Assembly (NCBI GenBank): GCA_030412945.1
Contig: JAUHJS010000002.1
Location: forward strand, 442,504-506,503
Length of the DNA: 64,000 bases
Source: Shiella aurantiaca
Lineage (GTDB): Bacteria; Bacteroidota; Bacteroidia; Cytophagales; Cyclobacteriaceae
Reading direction: 5' to 3'
Made by a program: the position numbers and the translations under genes. Below are positions 26,919 to 36,480 of this stretch, in pieces. Within the stretch, counting starts at the first letter, position 1; each line of letters begins with the position of its first letter. The notes under the pieces were generated by a model. That model did not search any database, was not told where the DNA came from, and worked only from the letters and a program-made list of their open reading frames with translations.

Positions 26919-29330
26919 ATGAAGATATCCTTAAACTGGCTTAAAGAGTTTATACATACAGACTTAACAGCAAATGAAATAGCGGCCTTGCTTACCCAAA
27001 GCGGACTGGAAGTAGAATCCGTAGAAGCCTATGAGCAAGTGCCAGGAGGTTTTAAAGGCTTGGTGATTGGCGAGGTCATGACCTGCGAAAAGCATCCAGA
27101 TGCCGATAAGCTTTCCAAAACCACAGTGGATATTGGCAATGAGGTAGTTCCTATTGTTTGTGGAGCGCCCAATGTAGCAGCCGGACAAAAAGTAATAGTA
27201 GCCACGGTGGGCACCACACTGTATCCTACTTCAGGAGAGCCCTTTGTAATTAAAAAGGCTAAAATACGCGGGGCCGAATCGGTGGGGATGATTTGTGCCG
27301 AAGATGAAATTGGGATAGGTACTTCGCATGCGGGTATTATGGTATTGGATACCATTTTGCCTAACGGTACGCCCATTGCTGAATACTTTGATGTAAAAGA
27401 AGATCATGTATTGGAAATCGGGCTTACGCCCAACCGTGCCGATGCCGCAGGCCACTGGGGCGTAGCGCGTGATCTAAGAGCTTTGCTCAAAACTTCGCTC
27501 ACCCTACCCGATATCAGCAAATTCAAAGTCGACAACACGGCCTTGCCCATTCAGGTGAAGGTAGAAAATGCCGAGGCTTGCCCACGTTATTCCGGCTTGA
27601 GCATTAGCGGAATTACAGTTACGGATTCTCCGGCTTGGCTCAAAACGCGCCTCAGCAGCATTGGTGTTCGCCCTATCAACAATGTGGTGGATATAACCAA
27701 TTACGTATTGCATGAGCTGGGGCAACCGCTTCATGCCTTTGATGCTGATAAAATCAAAGGGCAAACCGTACTTGTGAAAACCTTAGCGCAAGGCACTCCT
27801 TTTGTCACTTTGGATGAAAAGGAACGCAAGCTCAATGCCTCCGACTTGATGATTTGTGACGCCCAAGGCCCCATGTGCATAGCCGGGGTGTTTGGTGGTA
27901 TTTCTTCGGGAGTAACAGCCAACACCAAAAATATCTTTTTGGAAAGCGCCTATTTTTCAGCCGATTCCATACGCAAAACGGCTCAATCGCATGGCCTGAA
28001 AACCGATGCTTCCTTCCGTTTCGAAAGAGGCACCGATCCCAACGCTACTTTGTTGGCCTTGAAAAGGGCGGCCTTATTGATACAAGAAATTGCAGGTGGG
28101 AGCATTAGCTCCGAGGTGGTAGATATTTATCCTGCTCCGGTGGAAGATGCACAGATAAGTGTACGCTTCAAGAATATCCATCGACTGATTGGCAAAGTAC
28201 TTCCTCATCAAGAAATAGAAAGTATTTTGCAGCATCTGGATATACAATTGATTAATATCACCGAAGAAGGTTTTACCGCCATTGTGCCTCCCTACCGGGT
28301 AGATGTGCAGCGCGAAGCCGATATTATTGAAGAGATTTTACGGATTTACGGATTCGATAGAATTGAACTTAAAGAAAGCCTTTCTACTGATTTTGTGGCC
28401 TCTTTTGAGTCTAAGGACAAGCATAAGCTCCAGTTCCGGATTTCGGAAATTTTGGCGGGCAATGGTTTTCAAGAAATCATGACCAATTCGCTCACCAAGC
28501 CTGCTTACAGCGAACTTACTTCCGATTTCGATACCAGCACACGGGTAGATATTTTGAATCGCTTGAGCGAAGATTTAGGGGCTATGCGTCAAAGTCTACT
28601 TTTTAGTGGCTTGGAAGTGCTCGCGCACAACCTTAACCACAAACAAAGTGATCTTAAGCTGTTTGAATTTGGCACTATTTACAACCGTAAGGAAAAAGGC
28701 TTTAAAGAAGAGCGCTATTTGTCGCTATTTATGACAGGCGCACAAATGGCGGAAAGTTGGCAGCATAAAGAGCAAAATGTAAGCTATTATGATTTGCAGG
28801 CTGCGGTGCTGAAAGTGATTCACAAACTAAACCCTTCGGGGCTTGTGCAGGTAAGCAGCACCAAGCAGGTGTTTGAATTTGGCCTTGACTTGAACAAGGG
28901 AGATAAAACCGTAGCCTCGCTGGGCAAGTTGAGCAAAAAGGTATTGAAAAGCTTCGATATTCGTCAAGAAGTGTATTATGCCGAAATCGCATGGGACTTA
29001 CTGCGCAAATACAGCCAATCGCAGGTGGCATATACAGAGGTGTCAAAATTCCCCGAAGTTCGCAGAGATATTTCCTTGGTATTGGATAAATCGGTATCTT
29101 TTGCCAATATTCAAAAAATAGCCAGCAAGATGGAGAGCCGTTTGCTTCGTCAAGTAAATGTTTTTGATGTGTACGAAGGCGAAAATCTGGGCCAAAATAA
29201 AAAGGCCTATGCCATAAGCTTCACCCTTCAAGATGCAGAAAAAACCCTTACCGATAAGGTGATTGACAAAACCATGGAGAAACTCATGGGAGCTTTTGAA
29301 TCCGAACTGGGCGCTATTATCAGAAAATAA
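26919..29330 (+). CDS. pheT: Phenylalanine--tRNA ligase beta subunit
   Basis: Charges tRNA-Phe together with PheS, which is not in the window. 803 residues. The N-terminal tRNA-binding domain shows GLVIGEVMTCEKHPDADKLS. The B3/B4 editing region follows (RYSGLSISGI, GVRPINNVVDITNYVLHELG, HAFDADKI). The B5 and catalytic-like core comes next, and the C-terminal anticodon-binding (FDX-ACB) domain shows SKFPEVRRDISLVLDKSVSF. Full normal length. The coiled-coil and zapA genes follow closely. Confidence 0.96.
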   Translation: MKISLNWLKEFIHTDLTANEIAALLTQSGLEVESVEAYEQVPGGFKGLVIGEVMTCEKHPDADKLSKTTVDIGNEVVPIVCGAPNVAAGQKVIVATVGTTLYPTSGEPFVIKKAKIRGAESVGMICAEDEIGIGTSHAGIMVLDTILPNGTPIAEYFDVKEDHVLEIGLTPNRADAAGHWGVARDLRALLKTSLTLPDISKFKVDNTALPIQVKVENAEACPRYSGLSISGITVTDSPAWLKTRLSSIGVRPINNVVDITNYVLHELGQPLHAFDADKIKGQTVLVKTLAQGTPFVTLDEKERKLNASDLMICDAQGPMCIAGVFGGISSGVTANTKNIFLESAYFSADSIRKTAQSHGLKTDASFRFERGTDPNATLLALKRAALLIQEIAGGSISSEVVDIYPAPVEDAQISVRFKNIHRLIGKVLPHQEIESILQHLDIQLINITEEGFTAIVPPYRVDVQREADIIEEILRIYGFDRIELKESLSTDFVASFESKDKHKLQFRISEILAGNGFQEIMTNSLTKPAYSELTSDFDTSTRVDILNRLSEDLGAMRQSLLFSGLEVLAHNLNHKQSDLKLFEFGTIYNRKEKGFKEERYLSLFMTGAQMAESWQHKEQNVSYYDLQAAVLKVIHKLNPSGLVQVSSTKQVFEFGLDLNKGDKTVASLGKLSKKVLKSFDIRQEVYYAEIAWDLLRKYSQSQVAYTEVSKFPEVRRDISLVLDKSVSFANIQKIASKMESRLLRQVNVFDVYEGENLGQNKKAYAISFTLQDAEKTLTDKVIDKTMEKLMGAFESELGAIIRK

Positions 29331-29331
29331 A

Positions 29332-29628
29332 ATGAATCCCGAAAAACTGAGCCTTGAACTTGTATCGCTAGAACGCAGAGTGAAAATGCTGCTTGGAGAA
29401 TACCAAGCGGTAAAAGAGGAATTGGCCCAGCTCAAAGCGGAAAACAGTCAGCTAGCCGGATTGGTAAAACAAAAAGACGAGCTGATAAATAATTTTCAAA
29501 ATCAGATTAAAATCAGTAAAATTGTAGGTAGTATAGAGGCTGATGAAGATGAAGCTTCCGGACTAAAAGCAAAAATAAACGAATACATCAGGGAAATCGA
29601 TAAGTGCATTGCGCACCTGAGTAAATAA
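29332..29628 (+). CDS. Small coiled-coil protein next to zapA
   Basis: 98 residues starting at the ATG directly after the pheT stop. Nearly all of it is predicted coiled coil (LELVSLERRVKMLLGEYQAV, EELAQLKAENSQLAGLVKQK). It has no enzymatic motif. Its place directly upstream of zapA suggests a division-related partner similar in concept to ZapB, but this is inference from position and shape. Confidence 0.65.
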   Translation: MNPEKLSLELVSLERRVKMLLGEYQAVKEELAQLKAENSQLAGLVKQKDELINNFQNQIKISKIVGSIEADEDEASGLKAKINEYIREIDKCIAHLSK

Positions 29629-29643
29629 TACACGTTACCAGTA

Positions 29644-29928
29644 ATGGCAGAACTTTCTATAAAAATCAGAATAGCAGACCGGGAATACCCCATGAAGGTA
29701 GATGCTAGCGATGAAGAAAGAATTCGCACGGCTGGTCGCATCATCAACGAACGACTAAAGGCCTACAAGGACGCCTTCGGCATTGATGACAAACAAGACC
29801 TGCTATCGATGGTAGCATTCGACTGCATGGTAGATAAACTCCGTGCTGACGAGAAGTATTCAAACACAGACGAAACCGTAATAGAGAGAATTTCACATAT
29901 CAACTCCCTACTATCACAGGCGCTCTGA
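29644..29928 (+). CDS. zapA: Cell division protein ZapA
   Basis: 94 residues. Promotes FtsZ filament bundling at the division site. It begins with SIKIRIADREYPMKVDASDEE (N-terminal strand pair), followed by a helix with ERLKAYKDAFGIDDKQDLL and the C-terminal coiled coil. Normal ZapA length. It is co-directional with the coiled-coil gene (15 bases) and rny. Confidence 0.88.
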   Translation: MAELSIKIRIADREYPMKVDASDEERIRTAGRIINERLKAYKDAFGIDDKQDLLSMVAFDCMVDKLRADEKYSNTDETVIERISHINSLLSQAL

Positions 29929-29991
29929 TTTTTGCCTTTTGTCCCTCTCTTCGCTTCATTTCCTTTTTGGGAAATAAATCTATTTTAAAAA

Positions 29992-31557
29992 ATGAACGAA
30001 CTAATATATCTCATTCTTGCCTGCGTGGTGAGTTTAGGGGTGGGGGCTTTTCTAGGTAAAATCCTCCTTAAAAAATCGAATGCTTCGGCCGTACGCGAAG
30101 CCGAAGAGAAGGCCAAACTGATATTGAAAGAAGCTGAAATCAATGCTGAGACCATCAAGAAGGATCGCATTATTGAGGCAAAAGAGAAGTTTTTGAAACT
30201 TAAGACGGAGTTTGAAGAAGAGGCCAACAAGAAGAAAAACCTCATCTTGAGCAATGAAAACAAGCTTAAGCAGAGAGAACAGCAAATCTCCAAGCAACTG
30301 GAGCAGATGAAGCGCAAAGAAGCCGAAACTGACAGCCTCAAAGAAAACTTGAATGCCCAGCTCGAGATTGTCAACAAGCGGAAAGAAGATCTGGAGAAGG
30401 TTAAGCAGCAGCAAATTAATATCTTAGAGAAAGTAGCCAATATCACAGCGGCAGAAGCCCGTGACCAATTGGTAGAAACGCTCCGCGAAGAAGCCCGTAG
30501 CAAAGCTTCCTCTCAAATCAAAGAAATTATTGAAGAGGCAAAACTTACCGCCACCAAAGAAGCCAAAAAGGTGGTATTGGAGACGATTCAACGTACCGCC
30601 ACCGAGCATGCCATTGAAAACTGCGTGTCTATCTTCAACTTGGAGAGTGACGATATCAAAGGGAAAATCATTGGTCGCGAGGGTCGTAATATCCGTGCCC
30701 TAGAGGCAGCCACTGGAGTGGAAATCATTGTTGACGACACGCCTGAGGCTATTATTATTTCAGGCTTTGATCCGGTACGCAGAGAGATTGCCCGCCTTTC
30801 TTTGCACCGTCTGGTGCAAGACGGACGTATCCACCCGGCCCGTATTGAGGAGATTGTAGCCAAGACTACCAAAAATATAGAAGAGGAGATTGTAGAGATT
30901 GGTGAAAAAACCGCCATCGACCTAGGCATTCACGGTCTACACCCTGAGCTTATCCGCATGGTGGGGCGTATGCGCTTCCGTTCTTCTTACGGACAAAACC
31001 TTTTGCAACACTCACGCGAAGTGGCCAAGCTTTGTGCTACCATGGCAGCTGAGTTGGGCTTAAATGCCAAGATGGCCAAACGTGCCGGACTATTGCACGA
31101 TATCGGCAAAGTATGGCCGGAAGAACCTGAATTGCCACACGCTATCTTAGGGATGGAGCTGGCACAGAAATACAAGGAACATCCGGAAGTGTGTAATGCC
31201 ATAGGTGCCCACCACGATGAGATAGAAATGACCTCTATGCTATCGCCTATCATTCAGGCTTGTGATGCCATCAGTGGCTCTCGTCCGGGTGCCAGACGCG
31301 AAGTAATGGAGTCTTACATCAAGCGCTTGAAAGAACTGGAGGCCTTAGCCCTCAACTTCGATGGGGTGAACAAATGCTTTGCCATTCAGGCAGGCCGCGA
31401 ACTCCGCGTGATGGTAGATGCCGAAAACGTGACGGATGAAAGAGCCAGCCAGTTGTCGTTTGATATTTCTCAGAAAATAGAAACCGATATGCAGTACCCT
31501 GGCCAGATTAAAGTAACGGTAATCCGTGAAACCCGTGCCGTAAGTTATGCCAAGTAA
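29992..31557 (+). CDS. rny: Ribonuclease Y
   Basis: Membrane-anchored endoribonuclease that starts mRNA decay. 521 residues. Order: an N-terminal membrane helix ([19 protein letters not shown]), a long coiled coil to ~200, a KH RNA-binding domain ([20 protein letters not shown]) and an HD phosphohydrolase domain with [15 protein letters not shown] and LLHDIGKV. The C terminus reads [16 protein letters not shown]. Complete and typical. Confidence 0.96.
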   Translation: MNELIYLILACVVSLGVGAFLGKILLKKSNASAVREAEEKAKLILKEAEINAETIKKDRIIEAKEKFLKLKTEFEEEANKKKNLILSNENKLKQREQQISKQLEQMKRKEAETDSLKENLNAQLEIVNKRKEDLEKVKQQQINILEKVANITAAEARDQLVETLREEARSKASSQIKEIIEEAKLTATKEAKKVVLETIQRTATEHAIENCVSIFNLESDDIKGKIIGREGRNIRALEAATGVEIIVDDTPEAIIISGFDPVRREIARLSLHRLVQDGRIHPARIEEIVAKTTKNIEEEIVEIGEKTAIDLGIHGLHPELIRMVGRMRFRSSYGQNLLQHSREVAKLCATMAAELGLNAKMAKRAGLLHDIGKVWPEEPELPHAILGMELAQKYKEHPEVCNAIGAHHDEIEMTSMLSPIIQACDAISGSRPGARREVMESYIKRLKELEALALNFDGVNKCFAIQAGRELRVMVDAENVTDERASQLSFDISQKIETDMQYPGQIKVTVIRETRAVSYAK

Positions 31558-31607
31558 ACAATAAAATGGTGAGTGCACTTCATCGTTTTAAGCATTAATA
31601 TCAGAAG

Positions 31608-31636
31608 AGGCTTCCCGAATTGGGCAGCCTTTTTTT
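31608..31636 (+). terminator. Terminator of rny
   Basis: AGGCT-t-CCC and GGG-c-AGCCT with a 5-base loop and one T-C mismatch, followed by a T-run. Confidence 0.8.
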
Positions 31637-31665
31637 ATGCTTTGATTGACCTATGCTTATAAATG

Positions 31666-31703
31666 GTAGAAAGTCCGCAAAGATAAGTTTGCGGACTTTC
31701 TAC
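31666..31703. repeat. 16-bp perfect inverted repeat (strong hairpin)
   Basis: The arm at 31666-31681 (GTAGAAAGTCCGCAAA) and its exact complement at 31688-31703 enclose the 6-base loop GATAAG. It lies between the rny terminator and the 3' end of a convergent lipoprotein gene. It may terminate the minus-strand gene, although that side lacks a T-run. TATTTTTG, a perfect -7 match, follows at 31707-31714 on the plus strand. Confidence 0.7.
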
Positions 31704-31768
31704 TTATATTTTTGCATTTAAATCAAAGACCGAACGCATTTAATGAATACTTCTGCCCAGATGGCAAG

Positions 31769-32584
31769 TTACCTTAAAGTAATCTGCCGTGTGCGGCCAT
31801 TTATTGTTACTTCAGCCAATCTGTCGCAGGCTTCATCATCAAGTGGGTCATAATCTAGAACTAACGTTTGACCACCCTCATTGGTAAGTTCCACTACTCC
31901 CGAAACAAAAACTCTAGCACATCCACTCTGTCTCACTTTTTTGAGCGGTGTGGTAATTACCGATTCATAGTTTGTGCCACGCCTGTTCTGTCCAGTAGCT
32001 GTTCCTTCTACTAGATATACATCGTCCGAAAAATTGAAAGGTGTATCATTTCCCGATATGCGTTCTACCGTTCGGTCAGCTTCCCAGGTAAATGTACCCG
32101 CCTCTGTTTCAATAGATGCGTCTGACACCGAAACTTGCCATTTCAGGTTTTGAGGCGGCACATTCAGGAGTTCATAAGTTTTAGTGCCTTGAAAATGATT
32201 ATCGTTCACGTAGTAGTTTTCTAGAGTGATTGTAGAGGTGCTACCAACCTCACGAAATTCTCCTGTGAAAACGGCAACTATACTACCTCTCCGATAAATG
32301 CCGTCAAGACAGAGGCAGTTTTCATTTCCAAAATTAATAGTAAGGGTACGAGTGGCTTGATTGTAACTTACAGATGCACACTCGGGCAAGGTGTTTCTTG
32401 AGTTAACCCTTGAGCCAGGGGTTCCTGAAGCCGTTTCATCGTCAACCATTTCCAAAACTGAGTTGAACTCATTTTCAGCAATGCTGTTTACTTCAGATGA
32501 ATCGATATTATCTTGGGTTTCCTCTAGCCTATTGCATGCACTCAGTACAGCAAGAGCCACAAAAAGTTGAAAGAGATTTTTCAT
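31769..32584 (-). CDS. Uncharacterised lipoprotein
   Basis: 271 residues. Lipoprotein signal LFVALAVLSAC, then an acidic linker (SSEVNSIAENEFNSVLEMVD) and a beta-rich body with four to five cysteines (ENCLCLDGIYRRG, GCARVFVSGVVEL). Proteins of this layout occur in Bacteroidota near ECF sigma operons. No function is known to me. It is divergent from the ECF sigma gene with a 100-base shared upstream region, so common control is possible. Confidence 0.65.
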   Translation of the reverse strand: MKNLFQLFVALAVLSACNRLEETQDNIDSSEVNSIAENEFNSVLEMVDDETASGTPGSRVNSRNTLPECASVSYNQATRTLTINFGNENCLCLDGIYRRGSIVAVFTGEFREVGSTSTITLENYYVNDNHFQGTKTYELLNVPPQNLKWQVSVSDASIETEAGTFTWEADRTVERISGNDTPFNFSDDVYLVEGTATGQNRRGTNYESVITTPLKKVRQSGCARVFVSGVVELTNEGGQTLVLDYDPLDDEACDRLAEVTINGRTRQITLR

Positions 32585-32684
32585 AATGATAAATATTTTG
32601 GTGAAATGTTAAACCTTAGAGCAAGAATCGTATCAAAGGTTTAAATACTTGACATATTTTTTTTGATCTGCTTTTATAAGCGCG

Positions 32685-33263
32685 TTGAGGAGTAATTATT
32701 TAAAGAAATACCCAGATTCGGATTTGGAAGAAAAAGAACTGATACAAAGATTAAAGAATCCTGAAAGTAAACGGATTGCTTTTCATTCCTTGGTACGGAT
32801 TTACCAACGCAAAGTGTATGCTTTAGTTCGAAAAATGGTGATAGACCATAGCGAAGCAGATGATGTTACCCAAGAGGTATTTCTCAAAGTGTGGCTTCAT
32901 CTGGATGGTTTCAAAGAAAACTCGCGATTGTATACCTGGATATACCGTATTGCTACTAATGAGTGCTTGGCTTATTTAAGGAAAAAAAGAATACGGTTTT
33001 TTCTTCCTATAGGAGATGTTGAACAACAACTGATAACAAGCCTTGAGAGGCAAAACTATATTAGTGGCGATGAGATTGAATCAAAGCTTCAAAAAGCCCT
33101 GTTGAAATTACCCGATAAGCAGCGACTGGTTTTTAACCTAAAGTATTATGAAGATTTGAGTTATGAAGATATGGCCGAAATTACCCAAACGAGTATTGGG
33201 GCCTTGAAAGCAAGCTATCACTTGGCGGTAAAGAAAATTGAAAATTCTCTTATGAGTGATTAA
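32685..33263 (+). CDS. ECF RNA polymerase sigma factor
   Basis: 192 residues counting from a TTG start. No in-frame ATG exists before residue ~51, inside region 2, so a non-ATG start is required. Region 2 shows DDVTQEVFLKVWLHL and WIYRIATNECLAYLRKK. Region 4 shows LPDKQRLVFNLKYYEDLSYE and TSIGALKASYHLAVKKIE, the helix-turn-helix for the -35. It heads a three-gene operon with a one-pass membrane protein and an exported LTxxQ protein, so it probably responds to envelope stress. A weak start would limit its level. Confidence 0.85.
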   Translation: MRSNYLKKYPDSDLEEKELIQRLKNPESKRIAFHSLVRIYQRKVYALVRKMVIDHSEADDVTQEVFLKVWLHLDGFKENSRLYTWIYRIATNECLAYLRKKRIRFFLPIGDVEQQLITSLERQNYISGDEIESKLQKALLKLPDKQRLVFNLKYYEDLSYEDMAEITQTSIGALKASYHLAVKKIENSLMSD

Positions 33264-33294
33264 ACCCTAGTATGTAATATACATCTTAGTAATA

Positions 33295-33744
33295 ATGAAA
33301 CACGAAAACCATAGCAAAAGATTAGAACAAAGGGAAAGAAAGGATTATTTCGCTATCCCTGAGGGCTACTTTGATGAGCTCCCGATAAAAATAATGGAGC
33401 GGCTTCCGGTAAGTCGTGAGAGTAAAGCATGGAATCAGCTTTGGTTTTGGCAGCTTAGTGGCTCGCTCTTCCTTACCGCAGTTTTATTGATTGGATACTG
33501 GCTTATTCCCACCCAGATGCCGCTCAATGCCGAAAGTCTATTGGCAGAGGTGCCACGTGAAGCGATTATCGAATATATCCAAAATCAAGGCATTGGCACG
33601 GATGAGATAATGGAAAATATTTCTTTGGAAGAAGTTGAGTTTGATGAGGTGTATTTATTGCATGATGTTGGCCCATTTTTCGATAAAAAGAATATCGACC
33701 GTTTACTTGAGCAATACCAAACAACGGATGAATTATTACAATAA
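33295..33744 (+). CDS. Putative anti-sigma membrane protein
   Basis: 149 residues. The cytoplasmic N terminus contains YFAIPEGYFDELPIKIMERL, a motif common in Bacteroidota proteins encoded beside ECF sigma factors. One membrane helix follows (SLFLTAVLLIGYWLI), then an acidic ~75-residue outer part (ENISLEEVEFDEVYLLHD). No zinc-finger motif is present. The role as anti-sigma is inferred from position, topology and size. Confidence 0.6.
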   Translation: MKHENHSKRLEQRERKDYFAIPEGYFDELPIKIMERLPVSRESKAWNQLWFWQLSGSLFLTAVLLIGYWLIPTQMPLNAESLLAEVPREAIIEYIQNQGIGTDEIMENISLEEVEFDEVYLLHDVGPFFDKKNIDRLLEQYQTTDELLQ

Positions 33745-33755
33745 ATGAAGTCAGA

Positions 33756-34250
33756 ATGAAAAAGATTCTAATCTATATAATACTCTGTATGGGTCTAAAC
33801 ACAGTTGCACAGGCTCAAGAGAAGGAAGCTCTTAAAAAGATTGAGAGTGCCAGAATAGCATTGATTAGCGAGCGCTTAGCTCTTACTCCGGAACAAGCGG
33901 AAAAATTTTGGCCTGTTTATAGAGAGTACACCCAAAAAAGGCAAGCACTTAGGCAAGAATTGCAACAAGCTAGAAGGGGAATAGACGGACATGAAATGAC
34001 AGAAGAGGAGAGTAAAGCATTACTTGAAGTAGGACTTGATGTAAAAGAACGGGAGCTTCATTTAGATAAGGAGTATTCCGAGCGCTTACTAACTGTAATA
34101 TCAAGCAAGCAGCTGATGGCACTTCGTATAGCCGAGGAGGATTTTAGGAAGATGCTGATAAAACAATTGGAGAGGCGTGAACAGGGGATGGAAAAGCGCG
34201 AAAAAAATAATGAAAGAATGAAATACAGGCGAGAAGGAAATCCTTTCTGA
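33756..34250 (+). CDS. Exported LTxxQ (Spy/CpxP-like) protein
   Basis: 164 residues with a signal peptide (ILIYIILCMGLNTVAQAQ). The mature part is helical and highly charged. It has LALTPEQAEKFWPVYREYTQ, a variant of the LTxxQ motif of periplasmic Spy/CpxP chaperone and stress-sensor proteins, and a very basic C-terminal tail. As third gene of the ECF operon it may sense damage or feed back on the sigma factor. This follows family analogy, not evidence here. Confidence 0.65.
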   Translation: MKKILIYIILCMGLNTVAQAQEKEALKKIESARIALISERLALTPEQAEKFWPVYREYTQKRQALRQELQQARRGIDGHEMTEEESKALLEVGLDVKERELHLDKEYSERLLTVISSKQLMALRIAEEDFRKMLIKQLERREQGMEKREKNNERMKYRREGNPF

Positions 34251-34290
34251 CATATTTTATACTCCTTTATTTAGTTTTTTACCTAAATAC

Positions 34291-34322
34291 AAAAGGGCTT
34301 CCGATTTCTCAGAAGCCCTTTT
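34291..34322. terminator. Bidirectional terminator between the ECF operon and sucD
   Basis: AAAAGGGCTTC / GAAGCCCTTTT, 11-bp perfect stem with a 10-base loop, with A and T tracts on both sides. Confidence 0.9.
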
Positions 34323-34341
34323 TATATGCTTTTGGCAAGAA

Positions 34342-35217
34342 TTATTTCCCTAATGCTTTCAGCATGGTTTCGCCAATTTCGGCTGGTGATTGACATACGT
34401 GGATGCCGCACTCTCCCATGATTTTCATTTTGGCAGCAGCCGTGTCGTCCGCACCGCCAATGATGGCACCTGCGTGACCCATTCTGCGGCCCGGAGGCGC
34501 TGTTTGTCCGGCAATAAAGCCAACTACGGGTTTCTTGTTACCTGTTTCTTTAATCCAGCGAGCGGCCAAAGCTTCGTAGTTACCACCGATTTCCCCTATC
34601 ATCACGATAGCGTCAGTCTCAGGGTCGTTCATTAGCATTTCTACGGCTTCTTTGGTAGGAGTTCCGATAATAGGATCCCCCCCGATACCAATGGCAGTAG
34701 AGATTCCCAATCCGGCTTTCACAATTTGATCAGCTGCTTCATAAGTCAATGTGCCTGATTTAGACACAATTCCAATACGGCCTTTCTTGAACACAAAGCC
34801 TGGCATGATACCTACTTTGGCTTCACCCGGAGTGATTACCCCTGGGCAGTTAGGGCCAATTAAGGTTACGTTTTTGCCTTTTAGATAGTGCTTAGCCTGC
34901 ATCATATCTTTTACAGGAATCCCTTCCGTAATAGCTACAATTACCTTGATGCCCGCATCAGCCGCTTCCATGATGGCGTCAGCTGCAAAGGCTGGTGGTA
35001 CAAATATGATAGAAACGTTGGCTCCAGCCTTTTCAACCGCTTCTTTCACGGTGTTGAACACGGGCTTGTCAAGGTGCTTGCTGCCTCCTTTGCCTGGAGT
35101 AACACCGCCTACCACGTTGGTACCGTACTCAATCATTTGCTGCGCATGAAAAGTACCTTCCGTACCGGTGAAGCCCTGAACGATAACTTTTGAATCTTTA
35201 TTTACTAGAACACTCAT
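34342..35217 (-). CDS. sucD: Succinate--CoA ligase, alpha subunit
   Basis: TCA-cycle enzyme subunit that carries the phosphohistidine. 291 residues from [18 protein letters not shown], the family start (an upstream in-frame ATG at 35268 is rejected). It has the CoA-binding Rossmann region ([25 protein letters not shown]), [10 protein letters not shown] and [13 protein letters not shown] with the phosphorylated His. The beta subunit gene sucC is not adjacent. Confidence 0.95.
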   Translation of the reverse strand: MSVLVNKDSKVIVQGFTGTEGTFHAQQMIEYGTNVVGGVTPGKGGSKHLDKPVFNTVKEAVEKAGANVSIIFVPPAFAADAIMEAADAGIKVIVAITEGIPVKDMMQAKHYLKGKNVTLIGPNCPGVITPGEAKVGIMPGFVFKKGRIGIVSKSGTLTYEAADQIVKAGLGISTAIGIGGDPIIGTPTKEAVEMLMNDPETDAIVMIGEIGGNYEALAARWIKETGNKKPVVGFIAGQTAPPGRRMGHAGAIIGGADDTAAAKMKIMGECGIHVCQSPAEIGETMLKALGK

Positions 35218-35238
35218 GTACTTGGTGAATTTTTGCCA

Positions 35239-35268
35239 CAAAAATAGAATAAAACTAGGCTTAAACAA
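35239..35268 (-). promoter_or_regulatory. Promoter of sucD
   Basis: Minus strand: TTG (35266-35268, within TTTTTG), a 19-base spacer, TATTTTTG (35239-35246). The -7 element ends 21 bases before the ATG at 35217, which also supports that start. Confidence 0.7.
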
Positions 35269-35395
35269 AAAGAAATCGTTTGTGTTGGCGAATCGTTTAT
35301 TTTATCCATAAATGAGTAATTTCACGGCACAAAATGCTCGGTAAGCAAAGCGCTTGTTGATCTTCCTTGCTTATGCCGCATAAATCTATTCAGAC

Positions 35396-36475
35396 ATGAA
35401 TATTGTATTGATTACCTATCAGGGCAACCTAGCCGGCTCTACTAATTCTATATCATATTTAGCAAAAGGACTGGCACTTAAAGGCCATAAGGTGTACATG
35501 GTATGCCGCAAAAATGTATTGCTCAATACCCTCTTAGAAAATTCTCCGGTACACATGGTGCATTTGCCCCTGAAAGGGCGCCTCGATTGGGAAAGTATTA
35601 AAGCGCTAGCCCAGCTGTGCCGTGAAAAAGATATTCAAGTGATAAATGCTCAGTCGAGTTATGATCGCTACATCGCGATTTTTGCCAAAGCTTTATTTCG
35701 ACTTAAAGCAAAGGTAGTGCTTACGAGGCGCCAAGAACCCAAAAGTATAGGAGGGATACAGAATTGGTTTTACACCTTCTTCTCCGATAAAATTGTGGTA
35801 ATTAGCGAGGAGCTAAAGAAGTCGTTCGTACGAACAGGGATTCCAGCGCGTCACCTCAAAGTGGTTTACAATGGGATTCCTAAGGAGCGCTTTGAGCAGG
35901 TGAGTCAGTCGCGGATAGAAGAATTGAAGAAGCAGTATGGAATTAAGGAAACGGATGTGGTGATTGGCTGCATTTCCAGACGGAAAAAGCAGTATCAATT
36001 GATTCGTGCGCTTCCTCTGCTCGATGCTTCTTACAAAGTGCTATTAGCAGGGGTAAATCCCGGAGAATACGATGCCTTGGTAGAGGAGTTGGGCGTAAAG
36101 CAGGAGATTATATATGCAGGAATGGTACCTCCGAGCGATGTCTTGAATTATTACAAATTACTGAATGTAAATGTTTTGTGTTCTACTACCGATGGCTTTG
36201 GTTTGGTGCTGGTAGAATCTATGGCTATGGGTATACCGGTGGTAGCTACCCGTTTTGGGGGAATAATCAATGTGGTGAAAGATGGAGTGACCGGCTTGCT
36301 CTATGAAGATGAAAATGTGGAAGACCTAGCTCAAAAAATCGGTACGGTGCTGAATGATACTCAGAAACGAGAATCTTTAATTAAGGCGGGAGTAAGCTCT
36401 GCCTATCAAGAATTTAGCATGGAAAATACCGTAACCAATTACGAGGCGTTTTTTGAGGAGCTTATCCGCAAGTGA
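35396..36475 (+). CDS. Glycosyltransferase family 4
   Basis: 359 residues, GT-B fold retaining transferase. N-terminal ITYQGNLAGSTNSISYLAKG is the acceptor domain. The C-terminal nucleotide-sugar domain shows GCISRRKKQYQLI, IYAGMVPPSDVLNYY and the EX7E region (GFGLVLVESMAMGIPVVAT with FGG). It is first in a cluster of five glycosyltransferases and likely acts on lipopolysaccharide core or another surface glycan. Donor and acceptor cannot be read. Confidence 0.85.
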   Translation: MNIVLITYQGNLAGSTNSISYLAKGLALKGHKVYMVCRKNVLLNTLLENSPVHMVHLPLKGRLDWESIKALAQLCREKDIQVINAQSSYDRYIAIFAKALFRLKAKVVLTRRQEPKSIGGIQNWFYTFFSDKIVVISEELKKSFVRTGIPARHLKVVYNGIPKERFEQVSQSRIEELKKQYGIKETDVVIGCISRRKKQYQLIRALPLLDASYKVLLAGVNPGEYDALVEELGVKQEIIYAGMVPPSDVLNYYKLLNVNVLCSTTDGFGLVLVESMAMGIPVVATRFGGIINVVKDGVTGLLYEDENVEDLAQKIGTVLNDTQKRESLIKAGVSSAYQEFSMENTVTNYEAFFEELIRK

Positions 36476-36480
36476 GTCGC

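Noticed and set aside
29985-30503. 172-codon frame opposite rny
   Set aside because: Ser/Leu-rich complement of the Lys/Glu-rich coiled coil of RNase Y; a shadow frame with no domain signature.
32649-32680. TTGACA and TATAAG boxes before the ECF sigma gene
   Set aside because: The spacer is 20 bases, too long for an E. coli-type sigma-70 promoter. The Bacteroidota primary sigma uses other elements, so this is probably chance.
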